Source: Acetatifactor sp.
GTDB taxonomy: Bacteria; Bacillota; Clostridia; Lachnospirales; Lachnospiraceae
DNA length: 46,177 bases
Assembly: GCA_016290775.1 (NCBI GenBank)
Contig: JAEEVF010000016.1
Coordinates: forward strand, 1 to 46,177
Direction of reading: 5' to 3'
In this document: in pieces, positions 24,652 through 32,879 of the stretch
How the letters are laid out: every line of letters starts with the position of its first letter
Numbering within the stretch: the stretch's first letter is position 1
Made by a program: the position numbers and the translations under genes
The notes under the pieces: generated by a model
What the model was told of the DNA's origin: nothing
The model's input: the letters and a program-made list of their open reading frames with translations, nothing else
Databases searched by the model: none

Positions 24652-26100
24652 ATGAAAAACTTGAAAAGACTGGTGGCCATCGGACTTGCCACCATCATGA
24701 CTCTTTCCATGACGGCTTGCGATACAAAGCCGAAGGAAAAGGAGGCATCACAGGGAGGAATCAGACATTTTACCATTGGTTCCTGGTGGAGACAGTATTA
24801 TGATTCCACGGATGAGACCATGGACGTTTCCGCTGACTGGACGGCGGCACAGCCTGCAGACGGAGATGATCCTGAAACTGCGGCTCAGAAGGAGATCAAC
24901 CGCGAGGTATGCCAGATCAAATGGGACAGAGTCTCCATGCTGGAAGAGAAGTACAACTGTGACTTTAAGTGGGTGAACCTGACGTTTGACGGAACAAAGG
25001 AGTCCATTAACACCTCCATTTTGGCGGGATCTCCTGACTGTGACATTTACATGGTTCAGTCCTCCATGGCCATTCCCGCGCAGTCCAATGGATTGCTGGT
25101 GGATCTGAAGACGATCCTCCCCGAGGACAGTGACCTTTTCACGGATCAGAAGGTATTCTCTTATCTGGATCTTGGCGACGGAAAGGCATGCATCCTTCAG
25201 GTGAACGGTAACTTCAGCAACACCTATCCTCTGGGCTTTAATCTGCAGATGCTCAAGGACAACAATCTTGAGGACCCCAGAGAGCTTTATGCACGCGGCG
25301 AGTGGACCTGGGATAAGTTCATTGAATACTGCAAGAAGCTGACCCAGGATACGGACGGTGACGGTCAGATCGATCAGTACGGATACTGCGGTTATGCAGA
25401 GGAGACTCTGCAAGAGCTCCTGATGTCCAACGGCGCATCCATCGCCGGCAGCGCACAGTGCACGCTGACCTCCGCACCCGTGGGCGAATGCCTTCAGCTG
25501 ATGCAGGACATGTACAACAAGTACAATGTTTGCTACCCTTATGATTATTCCGCTGACGGCGGAAATCCTTCGGATTCCATGAGAACGCAGTATAATCAGG
25601 GCAATGTTGCATTCTTCCCCATCGCCGTATGGATCCAGAATGCGAACGATAACTATCCTGAAGGAAAAGAAGGAAACCTTACCTGGGACACCGCCTTTGT
25701 TCGTTGGCCCGTTGGACCTTCCGGAGACAAGGCACAGAATGCAGGCTATAAGGCAAACGACAGCAACTTCTTCGTAATCCCTGTTGGCGTAAAGGATCCC
25801 GAGCAGGTTTACAATTTCCTGTATGACCTTTACAACTGGTTTGAGGGAGACACCGCAAAGCGTGACAATCCGGCGCTTCTTAACTGGTGGTATAACGAGA
25901 CGGCTAAGGTGAAGGAGATCAATGACTCCAACTTTGAGGTACAAAAGGACTGCTTAAGCCATCCTAATTTTGAGCTTTATGGTGACCTTGGCGTAGGCTA
26001 TGATCTCGAATCCATCATTAACGGATCCATGACGCCCGCACAGTTCCAGGAAACTTACAAACAGGAATTTCAGGATGCACTGAACGCCATTTTCCAGTAG
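24652..26100 (+). CDS. sugar ABC transporter solute-binding lipoprotein
   Basis: 482 residues from ATG 24652 (GGAGG 8 bases upstream; an in-frame TTG at 24637 precedes the ribosome site and is rejected). Signal peptide with lipobox SMTAC. Family-1 binding-protein features: EEKYNCDFKWVNLTFDGTKE, ILAGSPDCDIYMVQSSMAIP, YPLGFNLQMLKDNNLEDPRE, WTWDKFIEYCKKLTQDTDGD and RTQYNQGNVAFFPIAVW. A DTDGDGQID loop (~residues 240-248) looks like a calcium site. Last structural gene of the operon and partner of the permeases at 20906/21846. Confidence 0.9.
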   Translation: MKNLKRLVAIGLATIMTLSMTACDTKPKEKEASQGGIRHFTIGSWWRQYYDSTDETMDVSADWTAAQPADGDDPETAAQKEINREVCQIKWDRVSMLEEKYNCDFKWVNLTFDGTKESINTSILAGSPDCDIYMVQSSMAIPAQSNGLLVDLKTILPEDSDLFTDQKVFSYLDLGDGKACILQVNGNFSNTYPLGFNLQMLKDNNLEDPRELYARGEWTWDKFIEYCKKLTQDTDGDGQIDQYGYCGYAEETLQELLMSNGASIAGSAQCTLTSAPVGECLQLMQDMYNKYNVCYPYDYSADGGNPSDSMRTQYNQGNVAFFPIAVWIQNANDNYPEGKEGNLTWDTAFVRWPVGPSGDKAQNAGYKANDSNFFVIPVGVKDPEQVYNFLYDLYNWFEGDTAKRDNPALLNWWYNETAKVKEINDSNFEVQKDCLSHPNFELYGDLGVGYDLESIINGSMTPAQFQETYKQEFQDALNAIFQ

Positions 26101-26103
26101 GAA

Positions 26104-26144
26104 ATTGCACTCCGGCGGGTGACTTGGCACCCGCCGGAAGCAAT
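26104..26144 (+). other. very stable hairpin at the end of the mannan operon
   Basis: ATTGC, then TCCGGCGGGTG, loop ACTTGG, CACCCGCCGGA, then GCAAT: an 11-bp perfect GC-rich stem with a second 5-bp stem outside it, 3 bases after the binding-protein stop. No T run follows, so it is not a canonical terminator; it could protect the 3' end of the operon mRNA or act with Rho. Confidence 0.65.
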
Positions 26145-26164
26145 GCACTGCGAGGACACTTGGT

Positions 26165-26193
26165 TTGACAAAAGATTGACTATGAGTTATAAA
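26165..26193 (+). promoter_or_regulatory. sigma-70 promoter of the LacI-family gene
   Basis: TTGACA (26165-26170), 17 bases, TATAAA (26188-26193). Start codon 55 bases downstream. No obvious LacI-type palindrome overlaps it. Confidence 0.7.
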
Positions 26194-26248
26194 TATTATA
26201 TGCCAGGCCGATGCAAGAAAATGGTTTCAGATGAGGAGCAAGACTAGT

Positions 26249-27244
26249 ATGAGCAAAGGGGTAACGATGCGCGACATCGCCAAGAGATTAAACGTCAGCG
26301 CAGTCTCCGTGTCTAAAGCGATATCCGGGAAGGACGGGGTCAGTGAGCCGGTCCGGGAGATGATCCTAAAGACGGCGAAGGAAATGGGGTATGAATATGT
26401 TTCGCCCAAGACGGAGGCAAAAGAGCACTATAACATTGGCGTAATGGTTTCTCAGAATTATTTCTCTGACAATGCGTTTTATTCCAGGCTTTTTCAGAAT
26501 CTTGCCATCGAATTTGGAAAGCTGGGTTATGGCTGCATGCTGGAGATTATCCACCACAAGAACGAGAAGGAAGGCATCCTGCCCATGAACGCGGCGGGAA
26601 AGATGCTGGACGGTCTCATTGTGCTTGGACCCATGTCAGATGCCTGCCTAAACAACATTCTTCGAATGGACACTCCCTATGTTTTCGTGGATAATTACTC
26701 GCCGGAGGAGATCATGGATTGCGTGGTAAGCGACAATCTGTACGGCTCCCACGTGCTGACAAATTATCTGATCGATAAGGGACATCGGAAAATTGCCTTT
26801 GTGGGAGACATCAATGCCACAAATTCTATTATGGACAGATATCTCGGATACCTAAAGGCCATGATGCAGCACCATCTCCCCATTCGTCAGGACTACCTTT
26901 TGCCCGACAGAACGGCAGATGGTCTTTTCAAGGAGATAGAGCTGCCTGACGACATGCCGGACGCTTTCGTCTGCAACTGCGACGAAATTGCTTACCGGCT
27001 GGTGGAACAACTCAAAAAGAAAAAAGTGCGCATACCGGAAGACGTATCTCTGGTAGGGTTTGACGACTATATCTTCGCAACGCTGTGTACGCCGCAGCTC
27101 ACCACCTTTCGCGTAGACATGGAGGAAATGAGCAGGGTCGCAGTACAACTTATGGTCGACAGGCTGAAGACGCCCCACAAGGTCAGCGGAAGACGCGTGA
27201 TCAGCGGGGAGATCATCATCAGGGATTCCGTCGCGGACAGATGA
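26249..27244 (+). CDS. LacI-family transcriptional regulator
   Basis: 331 residues from ATG 26249 (GAGGAG about 10 bases upstream; ATG 26231 precedes it). Residues ~6-55 are the LacI helix-turn-helix and hinge (TMRDIAKRLNVSAVSVSKAI, SGKDGVSEPVREMIL). The effector domain shows NIGVMVSQNYFSDNAFYSRL, GLIVLGPMSD, HRKIAFVGDINATNSIMDRY and VSLVGFDDYIFATLCTPQLT. It probably senses a mannooligosaccharide and controls the operon upstream; the effector is inferred only from context. It has its own promoter and terminator. Confidence 0.92.
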   Translation: MSKGVTMRDIAKRLNVSAVSVSKAISGKDGVSEPVREMILKTAKEMGYEYVSPKTEAKEHYNIGVMVSQNYFSDNAFYSRLFQNLAIEFGKLGYGCMLEIIHHKNEKEGILPMNAAGKMLDGLIVLGPMSDACLNNILRMDTPYVFVDNYSPEEIMDCVVSDNLYGSHVLTNYLIDKGHRKIAFVGDINATNSIMDRYLGYLKAMMQHHLPIRQDYLLPDRTADGLFKEIELPDDMPDAFVCNCDEIAYRLVEQLKKKKVRIPEDVSLVGFDDYIFATLCTPQLTTFRVDMEEMSRVAVQLMVDRLKTPHKVSGRRVISGEIIIRDSVADR

Positions 27245-27249
27245 TAAGG

Positions 27250-27281
27250 GCCTCCATGGAGCAATCCATGGAGGCTTTTTT
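27250..27281 (+). terminator. rho-independent terminator after the LacI gene
   Basis: GCCTCCATGG, loop AGCAAT, CCATGGAGGC, then six T. Perfect 10-bp stem. Confidence 0.95.
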
Positions 27282-27307
27282 GAGGGACGGTATTGAAATC
27301 ATTAGTT

Positions 27308-27386
27308 TTGAAAAATGACAGTGTTTTTGCTGGATTACCTCTTAAAAATGACAGAGCAACATCAAATTATCCATTGAAAAATGACA
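27308..27386 (+). repeat. three AAAAATGACA motifs at an exact 33-bp period
   Basis: AAAAATGACA begins at 27311, 27344 and 27377, each preceded by TTG or TTA. The spacing is 33 bp (about three helical turns), and the last copy contains the -35 box of the ATPase gene. The arrangement looks like a cooperative operator, or a remnant of repeated transposon-end sites. Confidence 0.75.
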
Positions 27387-27402
27387 ATATTTATGCTAAT
27401 AT
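27374..27402 (+). promoter_or_regulatory. candidate promoter of the AAA ATPase gene
   Basis: TTGAAA (27374-27379), 17 bases, TAATAT (27397-27402). The -35 box is part of the third 33-bp-spaced motif. GGAGG (27410-27414) lies only 8 bases further on, giving a very short leader. Confidence 0.55.
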
Positions 27403-27421
27403 GATTATCGGAGGGATGATC

Positions 27422-28858
27422 ATGCTTAGTAGAGACATATGGGAAGAACTAATAGAATGGAAAAACCGTAAGCATCGGCCGCTCATCATAAAAGGTTTGC
27501 GACAGACTGGAAAAACATTCATAGTTAGGGAATTTGGGAAACAATTCTATAAGAACACGGTATATGTGGATCTGCGTGCCAATAAAACCGTTCATGCGGC
27601 GTTTGAGGGTGACTTTTCCGTTGATGGGATGGTGATGTCCATTTCAGCGGCGATACCGACCGCAAGATTCTTACCTGGCGAAACCCTCATAATCTTTGAC
27701 GAAATACAAGACTGTCCTAATGCAAGAAGTTCGCTAAAATACTGGGATATGGACGGAAGGTATGACGTCATTGCCACGGGAAGTTTTCTGGGCGTAAAAG
27801 GATTTCGAAAACCGTATGTTAGAGGAATACCGGTGGGATACGAAGAGCAAATATCAATGTACCCGCTTTCTTTTCACGAGTTTTTGAGGAATTCCGGTAT
27901 AAGCGAGGACATCCTTAAATACATAAGGAACTCGTTCAAGGAGCATTCTGTTATCGAAAAAACCATTCATGAAAGCCTTCGCTCTTTGTATTATCAATAC
28001 CTTATAGTAGGCGGAATGCCTGAAGCGGTCAGTGAATTCTTTTTGAAACATGATCTTAATGCCGTAAGAGATATTCAACGCAGAATACTGAATTCCATAC
28101 GAGATGATTTCGGAAGATATAAAGATAGAGATGGGAATGACAAGATTAACGAAACACTCAAATTACGTGCGGAAGCATGCTTGGATTCCCTGCCAACGCA
28201 GTTATCAAAAGAATATAAAAAGTTTCAGTACAGCCTAGTGAATGCCAAAGGTCATTCTCCTGAAAAAGAAGAAGGACTTCAATATCTTGAGGATGTAGGG
28301 CTTGTGGTAAGGGCCTACAACACACGAGAAATAGCATATCCGTTGGAAGGCGTAAGGATTCCGACGGAGTTTAAGGTGTTCTTCATTGATACGGGTCTGC
28401 TGGTTTCACAAATGGGTGAAGAAGTTCCATTGAAGATTCTTTCTGGAGATATTAGTGCTTATAAGGGCGCAATTGCAGAAAACATGGTCGCATCAGCTTT
28501 AGCCGTAAGCGGGAGAGAGATATACTATTTTCATGCTCCCAGCGGTTCGCCAGAACTGGATTTCTTATTTGAGAAAGATGGGGAGACGACCATCGTGGAA
28601 TGTAAGTCCTCTAATAACCGTGCCACGAGTATGAAGTTTGTCCTTGCGAATCCACAAAAATACGGCACTCACCCCGCAATGAAGTTTTCTGACACGAATG
28701 TTGGGACAGGACAAGGTTTTTATACCTATCCCTTATATGCCATAGGTTTTATCGAGAAAAATAATAAGAGTAGCATTATTCCAACTATAGATGTTTCGAA
28801 TCTAAAGGTTCCGGATCACTTTCAGGTTGGAGCTCGAGAAGGAAACATGAGGAGATAA
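27422..28858 (+). CDS. AAA_14/DUF4143 ATP-binding protein
   Basis: 478 residues from ATG 27422 (GGAGG 7 bases upstream); a longer frame reaches back through the 33-bp repeats to 27293 but crosses the promoter. Walker A GLRQTGKT (~residues 23-30), Walker B TLIIFDEIQDCPNA (~95-108), sensor region YDVIATGSFLGVKG, then the DUF4143 part with a nuclease-like core at the C-terminus: PSGSPELDFLFEKDGETTIV followed by ECKSSN (the D...ExK pattern of PD-(D/E)XK folds). These proteins are common in gut Firmicutes and often sit alone in accessory DNA; their role is not established. Confidence 0.88.
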   Translation: MLSRDIWEELIEWKNRKHRPLIIKGLRQTGKTFIVREFGKQFYKNTVYVDLRANKTVHAAFEGDFSVDGMVMSISAAIPTARFLPGETLIIFDEIQDCPNARSSLKYWDMDGRYDVIATGSFLGVKGFRKPYVRGIPVGYEEQISMYPLSFHEFLRNSGISEDILKYIRNSFKEHSVIEKTIHESLRSLYYQYLIVGGMPEAVSEFFLKHDLNAVRDIQRRILNSIRDDFGRYKDRDGNDKINETLKLRAEACLDSLPTQLSKEYKKFQYSLVNAKGHSPEKEEGLQYLEDVGLVVRAYNTREIAYPLEGVRIPTEFKVFFIDTGLLVSQMGEEVPLKILSGDISAYKGAIAENMVASALAVSGREIYYFHAPSGSPELDFLFEKDGETTIVECKSSNNRATSMKFVLANPQKYGTHPAMKFSDTNVGTGQGFYTYPLYAIGFIEKNNKSSIIPTIDVSNLKVPDHFQVGAREGNMRR

Positions 28859-28861
28859 GCG

Positions 28862-29434
28862 ATGAAAGACTTTTTTATAATCATGTTACTTGTCATTGTT
28901 GAGCTTTGGAAGGGGTTCATTGATCTTTTGACGAAAAGATATCAACCGAAAAGAAATCCGAAGTATTTGATATATGCGGGGGCCGACAATGGCCTTATCG
29001 CCGCGTACAGGGGCTATTTTGCCTTGGATGGCAATGGATTTCACGTTATGAGGGAAAGCGTGTTTTATAAGACTAAGCATAGGGGCAATTACGAGAGCTT
29101 TGAGCCCTCGCGGCTTTCCGTTGACGTGACCACGAATGGGGAAGACCCGAAAACGTGGGAGTTTCGACAGCGCCTTACGGATGAAGAGAATTTTGACAAA
29201 GAAGCGATCATCGATCTGGCCCGCAGGATGAATGTCAAATGCACTAAGTATTTCTTTTTTCACATCTATGAATTTGACGGGTATAAGATCGTTTATGAAT
29301 GCAACACGGATCAGGATGGGCACGGTCTCGTTTTGGATCAGAAGAGTGCATTGTTTAGGGAGGGGAGCGAGCTGAAGCTGCCAAAAGACGTGATGATGAC
29401 TTCGTTCAGAGAGTTTTACAGACTGAGTGAATGA
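28862..29434 (+). CDS. unknown protein with N-terminal membrane helix
   Basis: 190 residues. Residues ~4-22 (FFIIMLLVIVELWKGFIDLL) form one membrane-associated helix; the rest is a soluble alpha/beta domain containing LIYAGADNGLIAAYRGYFAL and KCTKYFFFHIYEFDGYKIVY. It starts 3 bases after the ATPase stop, so it may be co-transcribed with it. Composition and aromatic content resemble immunity-type or effector-associated proteins, but no family is recognised. Confidence 0.65.
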   Translation: MKDFFIIMLLVIVELWKGFIDLLTKRYQPKRNPKYLIYAGADNGLIAAYRGYFALDGNGFHVMRESVFYKTKHRGNYESFEPSRLSVDVTTNGEDPKTWEFRQRLTDEENFDKEAIIDLARRMNVKCTKYFFFHIYEFDGYKIVYECNTDQDGHGLVLDQKSALFREGSELKLPKDVMMTSFREFYRLSE

Positions 29435-29449
29435 ATGGGGAGGTAAGAC

Positions 29450-30226
29450 ATGGAATTTCCACGCGAGGAACTGTTGGAGAAATACGTACGCATCTACGAT
29501 GAGCAGATCGCGCCTTACGAGCCGGACTTTGAGCTGGCAGACGGGACGACGCGCTATGTTCGGTTTAACGACGCCTGGCGAAAGCTCAATCCCTTTGAAA
29601 AGCTTTTGATCCCAAAGGTTACGAACCGCAAGAACACTTTCCCGAAGTCGCCTTCCGCGAAGATTCCTAAAAATGGAAATCCGGCCAATTACGTTACGCT
29701 GAAATATGACGCCGAAGGAAACGTAAGGGCAGCGCTTTTTGGGGATGAGGGCGCCTATAATATAGCAATTGTCTACATTTCAAGGCAGTTGACCGTCACT
29801 TATACGCTTGAACCTGATCTAAACGGCGCCATGACCCATGGCATGCTCGAGTTTGAGTGGTATGAATATGATTCCGCCGACAGGCTCATAGAAGCGGAAA
29901 TTTTCCGTGGCAGCGGGAGTGCCAAGGATGACGTCATCATTAACGCGGAGTATTATGAATATGATGGCGACGTTCTTGCTCACGCATGGCAGTTCACGGA
30001 TTTCCAGAAATATCCGATGCAGATGACGGCATACCTTGTCCAGACAATGATGCCGGATCGCATCTTTAATCCCAATCGATTTGAGTATGTTTTTGAGCGC
30101 ACCGAGAACGGCTTGGACTACACCTGCAGCCACTACTTCCGCAAATCTCAGACCTTTAGGGACGCGGGGCACATATCGGAAGAAACCCTTGCGCATTTGG
30201 CCACGAACGGATTACGGTTGGTATAA
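29450..30226 (+). CDS. unknown soluble protein
   Basis: 258 residues, preceded by GGGAGG. No signal peptide. The C-terminal two thirds is beta-rich with repeated Tyr/Glu/Asp strands (LEFEWYEYDSADRLIEAEIF; INAEYYEYDGDVLAHAWQFT), a pattern seen in RHS/YD-like or immunity proteins, but no family is recognised. It follows the previous gene by 15 bases. Confidence 0.65.
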   Translation: MEFPREELLEKYVRIYDEQIAPYEPDFELADGTTRYVRFNDAWRKLNPFEKLLIPKVTNRKNTFPKSPSAKIPKNGNPANYVTLKYDAEGNVRAALFGDEGAYNIAIVYISRQLTVTYTLEPDLNGAMTHGMLEFEWYEYDSADRLIEAEIFRGSGSAKDDVIINAEYYEYDGDVLAHAWQFTDFQKYPMQMTAYLVQTMMPDRIFNPNRFEYVFERTENGLDYTCSHYFRKSQTFRDAGHISEETLAHLATNGLRLV

Positions 30227-30268
30227 CAGGAGAAACAAATGAATGAGAAGGAAAGGAGCGATGACCCC

Positions 30269-31336
30269 ATGATTTGCAATAAACATAAACCTAAGCTATG
30301 GTTCCTTTTGGTCATTGTCCTTTCGTGTCTTTTTTTGGCCAGTTGCAAGGAAGAAGAGCACATGTCTGCGACTGTTGAGGAACCCCCCCTGAGTGAGCAG
30401 GGAATCATAGATGCCGTGAAAGATTATGTGTTTCAGAACTTTGGGGACGAGGTCGAAGTGGAGATCTTAAATACAAGGGACCTGACGCATACAACGTATA
30501 TTGGACCCGGAATTGATGGCCCCAGCATATTTGATCGAAGATTCGTAAGGGTGCAAAACGGTCATGCCTACAAGGTGAATGTTTTCAATCCGAAATACGC
30601 AATTTCCGTTGAGGGCGTTTTCAATGATGGTTTTACTTTGTATGATGAAGAGACGGGGGAAGTGTCGCGTTTTGAACGGGAAATCACCATAGATCACAGG
30701 TATCAGACCATGAAGGATGAAGTTGATCTGGAGGTGGAATTTAACGACATCCTTGGTGAGTATTTTACCAAATTCCATTTTTATAAAGATGTGACTAACT
30801 ACTCACATGAGGTTGGGCGTTATAACATTTATCTGTACTCTACGGATGACATTAAAATGGTTGAAGCATTTGAGAGGCTGGGGGAGCTGAGTTATCGTAA
30901 GTACCCTTGTATATATGAGTTTCGGGCGTTCATTTTCACAAATGAAAAATTATATGATTCCGTAGATTTTGACAAATGCAACAATGTTGAATTTATCAAG
31001 ACAGGTGAGAGTGAAGAAGGTAAAACGGGCATGCTGACCGAACTGGACTTGGAATACGACCCGCAATTGCTACTGGAGCGCTATTGGGGAATCAGCTTGA
31101 CACTCGTTGAGATCTGTCACGGCCTGGACCATGAATTCTTTGTTTCACGGGGGACTTCGGAGATAGGTCAAAAAAGATATCCTAATTCGCGTGTTACAAA
31201 AGAGGATGTCGATGCTTTTAGCGAAGTGGTTTTCATCTATAAGGTTAATCCGGAGATGTATAAAAATAGTTTAGAAAAATCGAAAAGTGAATCTCAATGC
31301 GGCCTCACATATGCATATGTATTCAATCTGCCCTGA
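30269..31336 (+). CDS. lipoprotein of unknown function
   Basis: 355 residues from ATG 30269, which gives a compact lipoprotein signal (LLVIVLSCLFLASC). An upstream in-frame ATG at 30239 with CAGGAG would add ten charged residues. Mature protein is acidic, alpha/beta, with SEQGIIDAVKDYVFQNFGDE near its start and no motif I recognise. Its last codon and stop overlap the first copy of the 23-bp ribosome-site repeat. Confidence 0.65.
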   Translation: MICNKHKPKLWFLLVIVLSCLFLASCKEEEHMSATVEEPPLSEQGIIDAVKDYVFQNFGDEVEVEILNTRDLTHTTYIGPGIDGPSIFDRRFVRVQNGHAYKVNVFNPKYAISVEGVFNDGFTLYDEETGEVSRFEREITIDHRYQTMKDEVDLEVEFNDILGEYFTKFHFYKDVTNYSHEVGRYNIYLYSTDDIKMVEAFERLGELSYRKYPCIYEFRAFIFTNEKLYDSVDFDKCNNVEFIKTGESEEGKTGMLTELDLEYDPQLLLERYWGISLTLVEICHGLDHEFFVSRGTSEIGQKRYPNSRVTKEDVDAFSEVVFIYKVNPEMYKNSLEKSKSESQCGLTYAYVFNLP

Positions 31337-31353
31337 AATCATACAGGAGTAAA
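31331..31353 (+). repeat. 23-bp ribosome-site repeat, copy 1
   Basis: Contains CCTGAAATCATACAGGAG followed by TAAA. Here it overlaps the CCC TGA end of the lipoprotein gene and gives AGGAG to the following start at 31353. A different frame reads CPEIIQE-stop. See copies at 32026 and 33401. Confidence 0.9.
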
Positions 31354-31973
31354 TGATGCTTTTTATTCAATCGCTTAACACATATTATCATAAGCAGGAA
31401 CGGTCGGCGGAATATGCAAGATTAAGAAACGACGACATGTTTCGGAAGATCGATCTTAACCAGATTAAAGAGTGCGAAGTCTTTGCGCATTTGCTCAGCC
31501 TCAGATATGGCGAGGATGGGAAAGTGTCGCTCGCACAGACATATATTGAGAAATATAGGCTGTACGGGAAAGAAATCTTCACCGAAGGAACTATGGATCG
31601 GTATCATAATTTTAATGATCTGCTGCAATTCATCCGAATTTTCAAGGAGAAAGAGAAATACAGGATCATGTTTTGTGATGAAAACGTTGAGTGGTGCCCG
31701 ACGAAACGCCGTGGGCACAATGAAGCATATCGCGACGCAGACTCGATTTTCTATCACAAGGACAGCCTCAATGAAACGGCCTTCCTTCTCGGAAAAAATC
31801 AATATGGCAGGATCATATACAACAACCGATATATCGATCCTGACAGCCAGAATTGGTATTACGGATGGCATGTTTACAATATCATCAATTGCGACATGAC
31901 TGACGGTAAAGAGAAAATGTTCTTTGAGAAGAATCCGGACCATGAATACAAACAGCTTCTTGATCTTAGGTAA
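31353..31973 (+). CDS. unknown soluble protein
   Basis: 206 residues; two consecutive ATG codons at 31353/31356 after AGGAG. Rich in Tyr, Asn and charged residues (NEAYRDADSIFYHKDSLNET; NWYYGWHVYNIINCD). No signal peptide, membrane helix or recognised motif. Flanked on both sides by copies of the 23-bp repeat, so it may be a recently inserted cassette. Confidence 0.6.
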   Translation: MMLFIQSLNTYYHKQERSAEYARLRNDDMFRKIDLNQIKECEVFAHLLSLRYGEDGKVSLAQTYIEKYRLYGKEIFTEGTMDRYHNFNDLLQFIRIFKEKEKYRIMFCDENVEWCPTKRRGHNEAYRDADSIFYHKDSLNETAFLLGKNQYGRIIYNNRYIDPDSQNWYYGWHVYNIINCDMTDGKEKMFFEKNPDHEYKQLLDLR

Positions 31974-32047
31974 GAGGTAAAAACAACGCGAAGGACCTGC
32001 GAAGATTCGTCCTGACCGAAATCTACCCTGAAATCATACAGGAGTAA
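31970..32047 (+). pseudogene. C-terminal coding remnant ending ...EIYPEIIQE
   Basis: Between two genes an open stretch reads KDLRRFVLTEIYPEIIQE and a stop, without any start codon. The last residues equal the C-terminus of the NUDIX protein encoded at 32880 (CPEIIQE). It looks like the 3' end of a deleted gene whose tail was kept because it carries the next gene's ribosome site. Confidence 0.45.
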
Positions 32048-32048
32048 A
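32026..32048 (+). repeat. 23-bp ribosome-site repeat, copy 2
   Basis: Identical to copy 1 over 23 bases. Provides AGGAG six bases before the HAD gene region (ATG 32051). Confidence 0.9.
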
Positions 32049-32050
32049 AG

Positions 32051-32878
32051 ATGAATAAAACGCTTTATGTATCAGACTTAGACGGCACGCTGATGAAAAA
32101 TGACGAAACGCTTTCTCCGGAAACGGTTCAGATGATCAATGAGCTTGTTGAGAAAGGACTTGACTTCACATTTGCAACGGCGAGATCCATTGAAAGCGCG
32201 CGGACCATTACGGGCGGGCTACAGTTAAAGCTTCCGGTGATTACCAGAAATGGCTGCGTGCTGGCGGATAACGCGACGGGAAAGCATTTGGAGAAGGCTT
32301 TGTTTACCAAGGCTGAAGTTGACCTGATCAAGGAATTCCTTCCAGAGCTTCCGAAATATGGCTTCGTTTCCTGCTTTCTCGGGGAGGAGATGCACCGCCT
32401 GTACGTGGACGGCGAGCACTCGCCGGAGCTTCAAGGATACCTCGACTATTATGAGTCCAATCCGACCGTCAGGCCTGTTTCAACGAATGAGGAGCTTTTC
32501 TGCGGCGAGCCTGGCTATGTTACCCTGATCGGTCCAAAGGAGGAAATAGGGGCATTATACGAGTGTGTAAAGGCATATGAAGGCTGGGAGACCCTTTTCC
32601 AAAAGGACACCTACCGCGAGGAGTATTGGCTCGAAATCTGCCCCAGGAACTGCACGAAATCAAAGACGATTCAAAAGCTGAAAGAGCGCTATGGTTATGA
32701 TCGCTTGGTTGTTTTTGGCGACGGCCTTAATGACATACCGATGTTCAAGATTGCGGACGAAGCATATGCAGTCGGCAACGCGCTTCCTGAGTTAAAACAA
32801 TACGCCACGGGCATCCTTGGAAGCAATGAAGAAAACGCCGTGGCGCTGTTCCTAAAACAGCAGATGGAGAGTAAATAA
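32051..32878 (+). CDS. Cof-type HAD-superfamily sugar-phosphate phosphatase
   Basis: 275 residues. Motif I DLDGT with nucleophile Asp9 and Asp11; motif II in FATARS (~residues 40-45); motif III Lys in NCTKSKTIQ; motif IV FGDGLNDIPMF (~222-232). The C2-type cap lies between motifs II and III. A cytosolic phosphatase for sugar phosphates or similar small molecules. Ends one base before the NUDIX gene begins, so the two are coupled and may act together as house-cleaning enzymes. Confidence 0.93.
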   Translation: MNKTLYVSDLDGTLMKNDETLSPETVQMINELVEKGLDFTFATARSIESARTITGGLQLKLPVITRNGCVLADNATGKHLEKALFTKAEVDLIKEFLPELPKYGFVSCFLGEEMHRLYVDGEHSPELQGYLDYYESNPTVRPVSTNEELFCGEPGYVTLIGPKEEIGALYECVKAYEGWETLFQKDTYREEYWLEICPRNCTKSKTIQKLKERYGYDRLVVFGDGLNDIPMFKIADEAYAVGNALPELKQYATGILGSNEENAVALFLKQQMESK

Positions 32879-32879
32879 C

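Noticed and set aside
27293..27421. Earlier start of the AAA/DUF4143 ATPase, giving LKND repeats
   Set aside because: The region holds a promoter and the ribosome site fits ATG 27422; kept only as an alternative in the finding on the 33-bp motifs.
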